Part shown: one piece after another, positions 50,346 through 59,414 of the stretch
Layout of the letters: every line of letters begins with the position of its first letter
Position numbering within the stretch: position 1 is the first letter of the stretch
From: Burkholderia sp. 8Y
GTDB lineage: Bacteria > Pseudomonadota > Gammaproteobacteria > Burkholderiales > Burkholderiaceae
Direction of reading: 5' to 3'
NCBI RefSeq assembly: GCF_902506145.1
Contig: NZ_LR733544.1
Location: forward strand, 1 to 64,000
Length of the DNA: 64,000 nucleotides
Made by a program: the position numbers and the translations under genes
Notes under the pieces: generated by a model
Told to the model about the DNA's origin: nothing
The model's database searches: none
The model's input: the letters and a program-made list of their open reading frames with translations, nothing else

Positions 50346-50531
50346 ATGTTTGAAGCAGCCAAGCTGGGCGCATCGCCCGAGCGGTTTCCTAACCTCGAAG
50401 CGGCGATTGGCTACATCGTCGGCACCGCGACGCACGCGGGTGAGGTTCGCCCTTGGGTCCGGAACGTCGAGACGAAAGTGTTCTTGGTCATCGGCGGCAG
50501 AGTCCAACCCCAAAACGGGGTGCGCCAATGA
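50346..50531 (+). CDS. Small hypothetical protein (DUF6117-like)
   Basis: A 61-residue protein from ATG 50346. It has a helical N-terminus (ASPERFPNLEAAIGYIVGTAT) and a short Pro/Val-rich tail. It resembles a small domain seen upstream of plasmid genes of the DUF7221 kind, from memory. The stop overlaps the next start (ATGA at 50528). Function unknown. Confidence 0.5.
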   Translation: MFEAAKLGASPERFPNLEAAIGYIVGTATHAGEVRPWVRNVETKVFLVIGGRVQPQNGVRQ

Positions 50532-50753
50532 CGCCGCCGTGGCTGGAGCAATACGTCAGTGGCCAGAAGACCGGCTACGCGCAAGCGTTCATGTCGTACG
50601 CCGAGTACTACCGGAGTCGATGGATCTGCTGACGATGACCCGGAAATTGAAGAGCGGATCGCCATGCACCGGCAGCCGCTCATCGGTTACGCGAGTCGCA
50701 CCGGCACCCGCCGCAACCACGCCGCACTCAGGAGCCGCAGTTCGAGTTCGTGA
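50528..50753 (+). pseudogene. Remnant of a TIM-barrel-like plasmid protein
   Basis: ATG 50528 opens a 34-codon frame with GYAQAFMSYAEYYRSRWIC and a stop at 50630. One frame over, the text continues DDDPEIEERIAMHRQPLIGYASRTGTRRNHAALR and then ends at 50753. The joined sequence is the start of a conserved plasmid protein family (DUF7221-type, queuine-transferase-like TIM barrel, from memory) that should run for about 300 residues. The frame break plus the missing C-terminal part shows an inactive remnant, deleted into the next gene. Confidence 0.6.
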
Positions 50754-51403
50754 CGCCGCAGCAGTTGGTGGCCATCGATTTTTTCTTGTCGATGCATCAC
50801 TACGCGCCGCACGCGTTTCCGGCGCTGGCGGTCTGGCACGACGTGAATGTGCTTGGGCGCCGGTATCCGGTGCCGAAGCTCGACGGCTTGCCGAAGACGG
50901 ACATCGTCCTGGACGGCTGGTATCCGGTTGGTCAGTACGACCGCGATGCGCCTTCGGTCGGGCTGCGCTCGTTCGATGCCGAGCAGTGGAATCCGTATCG
51001 GCATCCGGGTCGGCCCGGACGGTATGCGCGGACGACCGGCGGCGAGCAGACCGTGTATTTCGAAGAAGCCACGCAGTTTGAGGTGGACGCGGAAGCCGCC
51101 TGTGCGTTCGTGACATGTAGCTATGACACCGTCTTCATGCTGGACACGCAGCATCGCGATGCGATGGACTCAGCGCATTTCTGGCTGAACGAGGGCATCG
51201 TGAAGTTGCCGACCGGCATGGCGCAGCGGTATCAGGACATGGCCAAACGCGGGCAGTACTTCGCCCGACTCGCTCAACGTCTGAACCTGACGCCGGCAGA
51301 ACTCGACGCGCATTTGGTCGAGAAGGGCATCGGCGACGACGAGCATCAAGCATTGTTGGGCTATGACACCACGCAGTTGAGTCTCTTTGCAGAAGCGGCG
51401 TAG
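50750..51403 (+). CDS. Hypothetical protein, possibly N-terminally truncated
   Basis: A 217-residue frame from GTG 50750, with CAGGAG 14 nt upstream. Sequence matching its opening (QEPQFEFV) is open before the GTG, so the native start may have been lost with the remnant deletion. It contains PALAVWHDVNVLGRRYPVPKLDG and a C-terminal helical part ending SLFAEAA. No catalytic motif is recognised. A strong terminator follows. Confidence 0.6.
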   Translation: MTPQQLVAIDFFLSMHHYAPHAFPALAVWHDVNVLGRRYPVPKLDGLPKTDIVLDGWYPVGQYDRDAPSVGLRSFDAEQWNPYRHPGRPGRYARTTGGEQTVYFEEATQFEVDAEAACAFVTCSYDTVFMLDTQHRDAMDSAHFWLNEGIVKLPTGMAQRYQDMAKRGQYFARLAQRLNLTPAELDAHLVEKGIGDDEHQALLGYDTTQLSLFAEAA

Positions 51404-51425
51404 CCGCAACCAATCTTTTGAACAC

Positions 51426-51456
51426 GTCCCAGGCTAAAACCCTGGGACTTTTTTTT
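51426..51456 (+). terminator. Rho-independent terminator
   Basis: GTCCCAGG (51426-51433) pairs with CCTGGGAC (51441-51448), then eight Ts. It ends the gene at 50750. Confidence 0.9.
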
Positions 51457-51609
51457 GCGAGGTCGAAATCATCAAAGTTCGGCGCGGGTAGTGTTTGGCC
51501 CGGCTGCACCCCCAGCAGCCGCAGGGCGGGCATCATCGCCGCGCTTTAGCGAGCGAAGTCAAGCCGAAGGGGCTCGCCTTTCGTCGTGGCCTCTGCTTGG
51601 GACAGGCGT

Positions 51610-52368
51610 TCACTGAAACAATCTCGTCTCACCTGCGTTGATTGCGGCTTCTGCCAGCCCGTGCATCATCCTCGAGCCGATTATCTCTGGGAGGTCGGGC
51701 AATAGCTCCTTTCTCAGCTCGAGTACGGCCTTGGCGGTGTCGCGACCGTTCCCTTCGAGAAAAGACTTTTCGAGGCTAAACCACATCAGGGTAACGTCGG
51801 TCCACTCGTCGCTTTCATAGCTTTTGCTTGAGGTAACGGCGATGACTCGTCCAAGACAGAAGAGTGCCAGCGCTATCCATCCGGGTTGTCGCGGGTCGCC
51901 TGTCAGCTTGCGATGCGCACGTGTAATTGCAAGAACGATGGGGTCGTCCGGATGTGCCGGCTGATTGTCGTTGAACTGAAGCGCCAGATACGGATCGCTT
52001 GACCAAAACTTCGTATGGGCGATGCGGATCATCTGTTCGATGAAGTCCACGAATTTCTGAATTTGGAATGCTTGCTGCATGCCCTCTGCCCAAGCTTGCG
52101 GCGGCACGGCCTTCAATTGGTTGGCCATTCGTGCGGCGCCGAGCGGGGCCTCTCTTAGGGCTTGCGCGAGTTCATCCTCCCCTATGGCGTCAGCAACCTG
52201 ACCGAAGATCGATAGTTCGCCCGCTTTCTTCGACATATCCGAAAATCGGGCGATCGATGCAAACGTAGGCAGCACCCGAGGGTGTCGCACCATCTCTCCG
52301 GCCAGAGCAAGGCCCTCGCGCATCCGATCGTCAAGAGCAGAAGATTTGCTGCGGCTAGCTTTTCCCAT
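51610..52368 (-). CDS. Hypothetical protein
   Basis: A 252-residue soluble helical protein from MGKASRSKSS at 52368. The frame is open to 52674, but the upstream part lacks a good start and overlaps the receiver gene. Segments include LFCLGRVIAVTSSKSYESDEWTDVTLMWFSLE. No motif or membrane span is seen. It differs in style from the plasmid backbone genes to its left. Family not recognised. Confidence 0.5.
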   Translation of the reverse strand: MGKASRSKSSALDDRMREGLALAGEMVRHPRVLPTFASIARFSDMSKKAGELSIFGQVADAIGEDELAQALREAPLGAARMANQLKAVPPQAWAEGMQQAFQIQKFVDFIEQMIRIAHTKFWSSDPYLALQFNDNQPAHPDDPIVLAITRAHRKLTGDPRQPGWIALALFCLGRVIAVTSSKSYESDEWTDVTLMWFSLEKSFLEGNGRDTAKAVLELRKELLPDLPEIIGSRMMHGLAEAAINAGETRLFQ

Positions 52369-52655
52369 TGTCGACTCGGAGTTGGCAGTGCACAGACGAC
52401 CAGCATGCCACAGGTAACTGAGCGACCCGGATGGCGTGTGCATCGCACGACGGGACTCCAGTCCCAGATTGGCCCGCTTAGGATCCGCGCGCCGCTTGCA
52501 GCTGGTCGAGACATGGAGGCCGGGCGCGGCCAGACACATCGCTTCGACAATGAGTGCAGCGGGACTGCTCGATAGCTGCGCATAGGAACCGGACTGCCCG
52601 ACCAACGGCGGAAGGTGCGATTGGCCGGCGGTTGCAAGCGTGCATAGGGCGACCG

Positions 52656-53114
52656 CTAGCGCGACGGCGCCCACGGCGACGGCGTTTCGTTTTGCTTCAG
52701 CATCTGCCTGATGAGCCGTGAAAGCATCGTCGGGGCACCGGCTTTTTGGCAGTAGGCGTCGAAGCTAGTTGCAGCTGCGCGCGCCCGAACGGCCGACTCG
52801 GCCAATGCCGTAAAAGCGATCATGCCAATGTCGCTGGTAACGCGACATTGACGAAGCGACACGGCCAACTCGAAGCCGTTCATCTCCGGCATGTTTATGT
52901 CGAGAACGGCAATGTCCGGAGCCCATGTCCCAACCACGTCTAATGCTGCGCGCCCGCAGAACACGCAGCGGACGTCGTAGCCGTCGGCGAGGAGGGCGGC
53001 GGTCACTGCCTCCGCCCCCGGCGGGTAATCGTCAACGACCAATAAGCGCAGACCTTGTGAATGGCGTTGGACGACAGATCGAGTGGACCAGCGAGCAGCG
53101 CGATGGGAGAACAT
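52656..53114 (-). CDS. Stand-alone response regulator receiver
   Basis: A 152-residue CheY-type receiver without an output domain. It has the acidic pair VVDD (28-29), phospho-acceptor Asp72 in VLDINMPEMNG, switch residue region AFTALAE and the conserved Lys in CQKAG. It probably exchanges phosphate with the hybrid kinase gene 262 nt upstream (53376-54953, same strand). The N-terminal 20 residues are basic and may be extra. Confidence 0.85.
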   Translation of the reverse strand: MFSHRAARWSTRSVVQRHSQGLRLLVVDDYPPGAEAVTAALLADGYDVRCVFCGRAALDVVGTWAPDIAVLDINMPEMNGFELAVSLRQCRVTSDIGMIAFTALAESAVRARAAATSFDAYCQKAGAPTMLSRLIRQMLKQNETPSPWAPSR

Positions 53115-53375
53115 ACATAGCGGTCCGGAGTCATTTAATCAGTTAAATGCAAAAGGCGTTCCGACTCGTCCGCCATGCCTGTCCCTTCGCTGATCTGTGA
53201 CGCCTCCTAGTAGCCTCCCGCATATCGATCCTGTCCGCCTGCTCGGCCTGACCTTGACAAGCGGCGCCTGAAACACCAAGACGACGATCGAACGCCGTCG
53301 GTGTCCAGGACTATCTGCATTCATCTCGATCCAGCTCCGAGGGAACCGACTGCGGATGGCTGCGTTCCGCTACGC

Positions 53376-54953
53376 TCAATCCCGAAGCACTTTGGCAATA
53401 GCCTCTAGCAATTTGGCCGGATCGACTGGTTTGCCGAGATAAACGTCGAACCCAGCGTCCTTGGCTTTCTGCTCATCATCCGGCCTCACGTGCCCGGTCA
53501 GGGCAATTGCGGGGATCTGGACACCCCGATCGCGCAACGCTCGCATGAACTCGTATCCGTTTCCGTCTGGCAGGCCCAGGTCGGAGACGATGATGTCTGG
53601 TGGGGATTCGGGGATCACCCGAAGCGCATCTTCCACTCCGCTCGCTACCTGCACCCCGATGCTTTCAATCTGGAGTGTTAGTGCCAGAGCCTCACGCGCG
53701 TCAGCGTCGTCCTCAACAATAAGGACCGTTGTGCCCTTGATCGCAGATTCGCCAAGAATGTCTTCGCTCAGCGATGGAGTGGCCGACGGGCGCCCGGCTA
53801 GCGGCAACTCCACGGTAAAAGTGGCACCCGCTCCCAGCCCACCGCTATGGGCCGTAATTGCGCCGCCGTGCATCAGGACAATGCTGCGCGCAATGGCAAG
53901 ACCCAGGCCGAGTCCGCGGCGATCTCGCATCACCGGATTCTCAACCTGGACGAATGGCTCGAAAATTTGCGCCAGCCGATCTGGTGGAATGCCGGCGCCG
54001 GTGTCCGCAATGCTGATTTTCACGGTGTCCCCAACGACGACGAGCGAAGGCAAGATCTTTCCGCCCGGCTCCGTGTGTTTTATCGCGTTGTTGAGCAGGT
54101 TCGCGAAGACTTGACGAAGCCGCGCTCCGTCACCGAAGACCTGCACATTTTCAGCGATGAGATCGGCGACGAAGATGCCTTTCTTGTCAGCGATGGGTCG
54201 AATGTCCTGGAGAGCCGCGTTGAGGCAATCGGCTACAGCAATGGGAGTTCGATCAACCGTGAACTTCCCGTTGCTGATGCGACTGGTGTCCAGCAAATCG
54301 TCAACTAAACGCGCTTGGGTCGTAACATTGCGGCGAATGACGGAAATGCCGTTTTTGACGAAGCCAGAATCCTCCGGAGCATGTTCTATAAGATCTGCCC
54401 AGGCCAGGATAGACGTCAACGGCGTCCGTAGCTCGTGTGAGACTGCCGCGATGAAATTGTCCTTCGCTTTGCTCGCAGTCTCAGCAGCGAGTCGCTGCAG
54501 CCGCTCACTCTCGATCAAAGCATTCCGTTCGGCTTCGAGCCGCTTCTGGAGGGAGATATCGATCGTAATACCGTCGAGTCTGAGGGCTTGCCCAGCGCCA
54601 TCGAAGCAGGCACTCCCTTTGGCTCGAATCCAGCGCACTTCTCCCTCCGGCGAAACAGCGCGATATTCGACGTCGTATGAATCTCCGCTGGCGATGCATT
54701 CTTCCATGGCGGCACGAACTCGCTCTCGATCGTCCGGATGCATGATGCGGAAAAGAAGATCGATGTTGATCTCGCTGTCCGGCGTGCTGGGCGGCAGCCA
54801 AAATAGTTCTTTCGCTCGCGCGTTCCAATAGAGCCTATCGGGAGGCAAGGGGCAGTAGAACGTGCCCACGTCGGCAGCTTCGACCGCCCGGCGCAGGCGA
54901 TCCAGCGTCTCTTCGGGGGATTCAAGATGAGGTCGCAATCGGTAATCAGTCAT
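53376..54953 (-). CDS. Hybrid sensor histidine kinase (PAS-HisKA-HATPase-REC)
   Basis: A 525-residue cytoplasmic hybrid kinase with no membrane span. PAS_3-like sensing domain at residues 25-140 (IMHPDDRERVRAAME). HisKA with His173 in SHELRTPLTS. HATPase with NLLNNAIKH, ADTGAGIPP and GLGLGLAIAR. C-terminal receiver with Asp458 in SDLGLPDGNG and Lys508 in GKPVDP. It would autophosphorylate in response to an intracellular or redox cue bound by PAS. The lone receiver downstream is a plausible partner. Confidence 0.92.
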   Translation of the reverse strand: MTDYRLRPHLESPEETLDRLRRAVEAADVGTFYCPLPPDRLYWNARAKELFWLPPSTPDSEINIDLLFRIMHPDDRERVRAAMEECIASGDSYDVEYRAVSPEGEVRWIRAKGSACFDGAGQALRLDGITIDISLQKRLEAERNALIESERLQRLAAETASKAKDNFIAAVSHELRTPLTSILAWADLIEHAPEDSGFVKNGISVIRRNVTTQARLVDDLLDTSRISNGKFTVDRTPIAVADCLNAALQDIRPIADKKGIFVADLIAENVQVFGDGARLRQVFANLLNNAIKHTEPGGKILPSLVVVGDTVKISIADTGAGIPPDRLAQIFEPFVQVENPVMRDRRGLGLGLAIARSIVLMHGGAITAHSGGLGAGATFTVELPLAGRPSATPSLSEDILGESAIKGTTVLIVEDDADAREALALTLQIESIGVQVASGVEDALRVIPESPPDIIVSDLGLPDGNGYEFMRALRDRGVQIPAIALTGHVRPDDEQKAKDAGFDVYLGKPVDPAKLLEAIAKVLRD

Positions 54954-55385
54954 TTTGTGCTCGCTCGCTACTTGTGAGGTGAGTAGGACGCGACCGGCTT
55001 CTAGCCGTCATCGATTGAATCGACTGTTCCGCGCTTGAATAGCTAAATGGGTGCTCCGGCTAGTTGTCGGTTCAGGAACTCAAAGCTGAAACAGACCGGC
55101 AGATTGCGTACCCGGTAAAAGTGCAGCTGGGTAGAGAATTAAGTATCCTTTGCCGACCAAGGGTCGCCGCACCCCTGGTCCTGTTCGACGGAGCGGCTTT
55201 CGGTATGGGACGAGCTGAGCGTGCCGACAATCAAAGCCCATAACGTCGACCGAGGAGGAGCGCGATTCCTGCGCATGGCCCACGTGGGAACATCGGGCAG
55301 AGGTACGTATTCCGCCCGCGGAGGATGCACGGGAGCGTGCCTTGCTTGCCCTACGGTCAAATCTTGCGCCGAGAGGGAGGACGCT
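54954..55385. other. Gene-free interval
   Basis: About 430 nt between divergent genes with no supported coding frame or strong hairpin. A GTG-start extension of the next gene to 55221 is possible. Confidence 0.4.
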
Positions 55386-55667
55386 ATGTGCTACGGCAAT
55401 CCGGGAGCAATGCTCGACGATATCTTGAGGGTGCGGAAGCTGCAGCCGGACGAGCACGGGCATACGGCACTGGAAAACTTCGAGCATTTTTGCTCTTACT
55501 CAGGCTGTCATCCGCAAAGCATCGGTGAGGAAGCGTTCGCGTGGGCGAAGCTGGCTTACGTAAGGGCGCAACTGCCGCCTGCGTCCGCAGTTCCGGAGGC
55601 GTTGGACGAGACGGCGGCAGACAAGCTGGATTTGATCCGTCGCAATGCGACAACGGTCCGCTGCTGA
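55386..55667 (+). CDS. Small hypothetical protein
   Basis: A 93-residue protein from ATG 55386 with SD GGGAGGA. Contains CYGNPGAMLDDILRVRKLQ and a Cys in FCSYSGCHP. Upstream in-frame sequence with CTGACLACPTVKSC may be extra coding with further cysteines. No membrane span. Function unknown. Confidence 0.5.
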   Translation: MCYGNPGAMLDDILRVRKLQPDEHGHTALENFEHFCSYSGCHPQSIGEEAFAWAKLAYVRAQLPPASAVPEALDETAADKLDLIRRNATTVRC

Positions 55668-55767
55668 CGCCGCAATTTTTGCTGACTGACGAGCGACATA
55701 GATGCACTTATTGCCGTACTTGCTCTAATATCCGTAAAAAGGACAGATAACTGAGAGCAGGGCGGTA

Positions 55768-56040
55768 ATGGAAGCTGAGTACGAGATTCTCTATAGGGGC
55801 TGCACGCTGTCGCCCACCGCTGTCGACGATGGCGAGGTTCACACCGCAATGGTTGTAGTGACGAAGCCCAACGGCGAAAAGCATGCAAGCGGTGCGCTCG
55901 GCCAGTTCCCCTCAGCCTTATCGGCGAGGCAATTTGCAGTTGCCTATGGGATGGCGATCGTGGATGGCAGGGAGCTGCCCGTGCCTGACTGGCCGACCTC
56001 CATCAAGCAGCCAGGTCTTACCCGGCGGGGCCGGAATTAG
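55768..56040 (+). CDS. Small hypothetical protein, stress-region paralog 1
   Basis: A 90-residue protein from ATG 55768. It ends with SARQFAVAYGMAIVDGRELPVPDWP, close in pattern to IDFAIRSATAFIEGNELPVPP of the gene at 59076, so the two belong to one small family common in Burkholderia stress loci. It is beta-rich with a final helix, and soluble. Function unknown. Confidence 0.55.
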   Translation: MEAEYEILYRGCTLSPTAVDDGEVHTAMVVVTKPNGEKHASGALGQFPSALSARQFAVAYGMAIVDGRELPVPDWPTSIKQPGLTRRGRN

Positions 56041-56089
56041 TGCCTGAATCGCTGCAAGGCCGAAGGTGTTCTTCGAAGCAGGCGTGCGC

Positions 56090-56190
56090 CCGGAAACGTC
56101 CGCAGCATCGACCACGCGGTTACGGCCGCGCGTCTTGGCGCCGTACAGTGCGGGGTCGTCGAGGCTTAAGGCGGTCGCCGACCTTAGCTG
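56090..56190 (-). pseudogene. Fragment of a GGDEF domain
   Basis: On the minus strand the stretch reads SLDDPALYGAKTRGRNRVVDA, which is the recognisable C-terminal end of a diguanylate cyclase GGDEF domain (ADxALYxAKxxGRNRV). The rest of the domain, including the GGDEF active site, is absent upstream. A relic of a c-di-GMP synthase. Confidence 0.6.
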
Positions 56191-56391
56191 ATTGCCGACT
56201 ACGAGACTTAGATCGTTACTGCATACGCGAATGACGACCACGCCGACGCCGCGCCACATGCCACCGCCCAACGACGAATTGTCGAGAAAGATCGCGCACC
56301 GCGAATGGACCATTGACTCGCGCCCGCAACGAACTGGCCACCATTGGCACTCGCGGTGCGAGGTCGAGCGCAAACCCACCGAGGAGTCTTC

Positions 56392-56487
56392 GTGACGATT
56401 GTGGCTCAGAAGCAAGAAGCGCTGGAACTCGCCGCACAGCTTTATCCTCGAGCGCGTCTTCGAGTGGTCGATGCCCCTTTCGCTTAG
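56392..56487 (+). CDS. Short peptide before ligD (31 residues)
   Basis: GTG 56392 with SD GAGGAG; the frame ends 3 nt before the LigD start. A helical basic peptide (TIVAQKQEALELAAQLYPRA). It may be a leader peptide coupling translation to ligD or the tail of a lost gene. Confidence 0.35.
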   Translation: MTIVAQKQEALELAAQLYPRARLRVVDAPFA

Positions 56488-56490
56488 CAC

Positions 56491-58440
56491 ATGAAAAAGC
56501 GCGCTTCCAGCGGTGGCGGTCGATCCGCTTGCGCACTCCTGCCGGAGTCGATCGCGCCGCAATTGGCCACGCTCGCGAGCCGCCCGCCGGCGACCGGCAA
56601 CTGGCTCTACGAGATCAAGTTCGACGGCTATCGCTTGATGTGTCGCGTCGACGCGGGCCGAGCTACGCTCATCACGCGCGGCGGCCACGACTGGACGGAC
56701 AGGATGACGGCGCTTGCCAGCGCCATCGAGAGCTTGCCCGTCGACAATGCGTGGCTGGACGGCGAAGTGGTGGTGCTGACCGAAAGCGGGTTGCCGGACT
56801 TCAACGCGCTGCAGAATGCATTTGATCGGCGCAGCACCACACAACTGACGTTCTACGCGTTCGACATTCTTTTCCTAAATGGGCGCGACTTGCGCGAAGT
56901 GCCGCTCGCGCAGCGACGGGAGCTGCTTGGCGAGTTAATCGCCCAAACGCCGAGCGAGCGCATTCGGTTCAGCGAGTCGTTCACCGACGATCCGCAGTCG
57001 TTGCTCGTTTCGGCGTGCAAGATGCGGCTCGAGGGGATCATCGGCAAGCGGGCGGACGCGCCGTATCGTTCCGGACGCTCAACCGACTGGATCAAGCTCA
57101 AGTGCCTCATGCGGCAAGAGTTCGTTGTGGGCGGTTATACGCGGCTTGCGGGCGCCAAGTCGGGCATGCGGTCGTTAATGCTCGGCGTACACGAGCGTGA
57201 CGGGAGCCTGCGCTTTGCCGGTACCGTCGAAGCCGAACTCAAGCCGCGCCCATTGGCCGACCTGGAGAAAAGGGCGAGGGCGCTCATTCGCGCCGAGGCC
57301 CCTTTCTACAATCCACCGCCGCGCGAGAAAGATCGCGACTTCGTCTGGCTGGAGCCAGAGCTCATCGTTGAAGCATCCTTTTTGGAATGGACACCCGCGG
57401 GCGAAGTGCGTCACTCCGTGTTCCAAGGCATGCGCGAGGACAAGCCCGCAGCAGCAGTAACCGAAGAGACGGTCGTTGACGTCGAGGAGCCGGAAAGCCT
57501 GCCGCAGAGCGAAGGCACGACGCGCGCAACGCCCGCGCGCGCGGGTACGCTCGTCATTGCGGGCGTCAAAGTCTCGAATGCCGAGCGCATCATCGACGAC
57601 GTGACGCGCCTGCGCAAAATCGACCTCGTGCGCTACTACGACGAGATAGCCGAGTTTGCGCTGCCGTACCTGAAGGATCGCCCCGTTTCGCTAGTCCGGG
57701 CCCCGGAAGGCATCCAAGGCGAGCTTTTCTTCCAGAAGCATGAGGAGCGCTCGAAAATCCCTGGCATCACGCGGCTGCCGGTCGAACTGCACCCGGGGCA
57801 CCCGCCGTTGCTTGTGGTGGACCGTCATGAGGCGCTAATCGGCCTCGCTCAGATGAACGTGGTCGAACTGCATAGCTGGAACGCCGTGCAGCCGGACCTC
57901 GATCACCCGGACCGATTCATCCTCGATCTTGACCCGGACCCTGAACTGTCGTGGCAGATGATGGCCGACGCGGCGACGCTATCAAAGGTGTTGCTTGACG
58001 AGCTCGGGCTCAAGAGCTTCATCAAGACGAGCGGCGGCAAGGGATTTCACATCGTTGTGCCGCTCACACGCCGGCAGCAGTGGGACGAGGTAAAACACTT
58101 CTCACAGGCGGTCGCGCGACATATGGCGCGGCTCATGCCCGAGCGATTCTCAGCCGTGCTCGGGCCGAAGAACCGCGTGAAGAAGATATTTATCGACTAC
58201 CTTCGCAACAGTAAAGGAGCGAGCACCGTCGCGGTGTTCTCCGCGCGTGCGCGGTCCGGCATGGGCGTGTCGATGCCCATCTCTTGGGACGAGCTAAACG
58301 AAATCGGCCGGGCGGATCAGTGGACCGTCACAACCGGCGCGCAGCGTATGCATTTGCTAAAGGTCGATCCGTGGGAGGGATTCCATCGCACGCGGCAGGG
58401 CATCACGGCGGCGATGCGTCGAGCGGTTGGAATGCGCTGA
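56491..58440 (+). CDS. ligD: DNA ligase D without phosphoesterase domain
   Basis: A 649-residue bacterial NHEJ ligase. The ATP-dependent ligase domain comes first, with adenylation Lys43 in EIKFDGYR, IIGKRADAPYRSGRSTDW and a C-terminal OB part. From about residue 350 there is a polymerase (AEP primase-type) domain with catalytic DLDPDP and KTSGGKGFHIVVPL. The N-terminal phosphoesterase found in Pseudomonas LigD (about 840 residues) is absent, so the order is LIG-POL. It should seal and fill double-strand breaks with Ku, encoded at 62452. ATG 56491 has no good SD of its own. Confidence 0.94.
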   Translation: MKKRASSGGGRSACALLPESIAPQLATLASRPPATGNWLYEIKFDGYRLMCRVDAGRATLITRGGHDWTDRMTALASAIESLPVDNAWLDGEVVVLTESGLPDFNALQNAFDRRSTTQLTFYAFDILFLNGRDLREVPLAQRRELLGELIAQTPSERIRFSESFTDDPQSLLVSACKMRLEGIIGKRADAPYRSGRSTDWIKLKCLMRQEFVVGGYTRLAGAKSGMRSLMLGVHERDGSLRFAGTVEAELKPRPLADLEKRARALIRAEAPFYNPPPREKDRDFVWLEPELIVEASFLEWTPAGEVRHSVFQGMREDKPAAAVTEETVVDVEEPESLPQSEGTTRATPARAGTLVIAGVKVSNAERIIDDVTRLRKIDLVRYYDEIAEFALPYLKDRPVSLVRAPEGIQGELFFQKHEERSKIPGITRLPVELHPGHPPLLVVDRHEALIGLAQMNVVELHSWNAVQPDLDHPDRFILDLDPDPELSWQMMADAATLSKVLLDELGLKSFIKTSGGKGFHIVVPLTRRQQWDEVKHFSQAVARHMARLMPERFSAVLGPKNRVKKIFIDYLRNSKGASTVAVFSARARSGMGVSMPISWDELNEIGRADQWTVTTGAQRMHLLKVDPWEGFHRTRQGITAAMRRAVGMR

Positions 58441-58522
58441 ACCCATGAACGTGGTCCAAGTGCATCAACGCGTTGACTGAGCCGCCGTCTATTGAGGATA
58501 AACCGGTCTTCGTCGCGGCGCG

Positions 58523-58879
58523 CTAGGCGATTTGCTGGCCGTCCGCCAAATCCTCGATCAGTTGTTGGCCGGCTGAGTGACCGCTCATAAGGGCGTCGGC
58601 CTCTGAAGCGAATGGGTGTTCGCCGACAGCGGAAAGCCGCAACGGTGCTGTAAGCGGAGCGCCCTCTGCGGTTGTGATGTGAACGAGTGCGACGAAGCCG
58701 TCGGGCGAACTCAAGTTTGCCGTCCCGGACCGAGGGACGACACAGTCCGTCTCCACGACGATCGTGAACTTCCTGTAAGGATAGCTCCGCTTCTCTTGCA
58801 CCCCCCACCAAGGTCGCTTCCGCCAAGCAAGCTTGAAAGAAGCCGCCCGTCTTGTATTTGAGCTGATGTAAGAGCCCAC
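58523..58879 (-). CDS. Small hypothetical protein
   Basis: A 118-residue protein convergent with ligD. Strand-rich core (FTIVVETDCVVPRSG, FVALVHITTAEG) with a final helix (ASEADALMSGHSAGQQLIEDL) whose pattern is like the paralogous small proteins at 55768 and 59076. The upstream part (residues 1-30) is Arg/Trp-rich and the start uncertain. Function unknown. Confidence 0.5.
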   Translation of the reverse strand: MGSYISSNTRRAASFKLAWRKRPWWGVQEKRSYPYRKFTIVVETDCVVPRSGTANLSSPDGFVALVHITTAEGAPLTAPLRLSAVGEHPFASEADALMSGHSAGQQLIEDLADGQQIA

Positions 58880-59075
58880 TGCGTAACTGTAAATAAGCGT
58901 TTACGCACTGTATAGACCAAGCGTTGACGAGTACTATCCTCGCTCAGCAGCGCAGAGGCCACAGGATCAGAAGAGCAGGACCGCACTGCTCACAGTGCGA
59001 CGCCCGCCTCTACTTGCCCGCAGCGAAAAAGCATCGATGAATGCTAGCCAAAAATTGATAACTGAGAGAACACCG

Positions 59076-59300
59076 ATGATCGTCTATCTCGGCGGGACGG
59101 CGTTTGAGCCGATGGTCACGCGTAACGGCAATACCTTCGTATCGTCCGCGTCTATTCTTGAAGACGGCCATTCGACCTCGCTTGGCAAGTGGGGCTTTTT
59201 CGCCAATGAAGATTGCGCGATCGACTTCGCGATTCGGTCTGCGACGGCGTTCATCGAAGGTAATGAACTGCCCGTCCCGCCGGTTCGTTTGTCGGCGTAG
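59076..59300 (+). CDS. Small hypothetical protein, stress-region paralog 2
   Basis: A 74-residue protein from ATG 59076 (MIVYLGGTAFEP). The alternative ATG 59037 adds 13 residues but has a poorer SD. Shares the terminal pattern FAIRSATAFIEGNELPVP with the gene at 55768. Soluble, beta strands then a helix. Function unknown. Confidence 0.55.
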   Translation: MIVYLGGTAFEPMVTRNGNTFVSSASILEDGHSTSLGKWGFFANEDCAIDFAIRSATAFIEGNELPVPPVRLSA

Positions 59301-59414
59301 AGAAGCTTGACCACCGCCGCGGCACCGATCGATTACTTGGTGTCTAGTAGCCCGCCGAGCGCTTAACCAGCCTTGCACGGCCAACGGCGCGGCTCGGCGG
59401 ACGCAGCCACGGGA

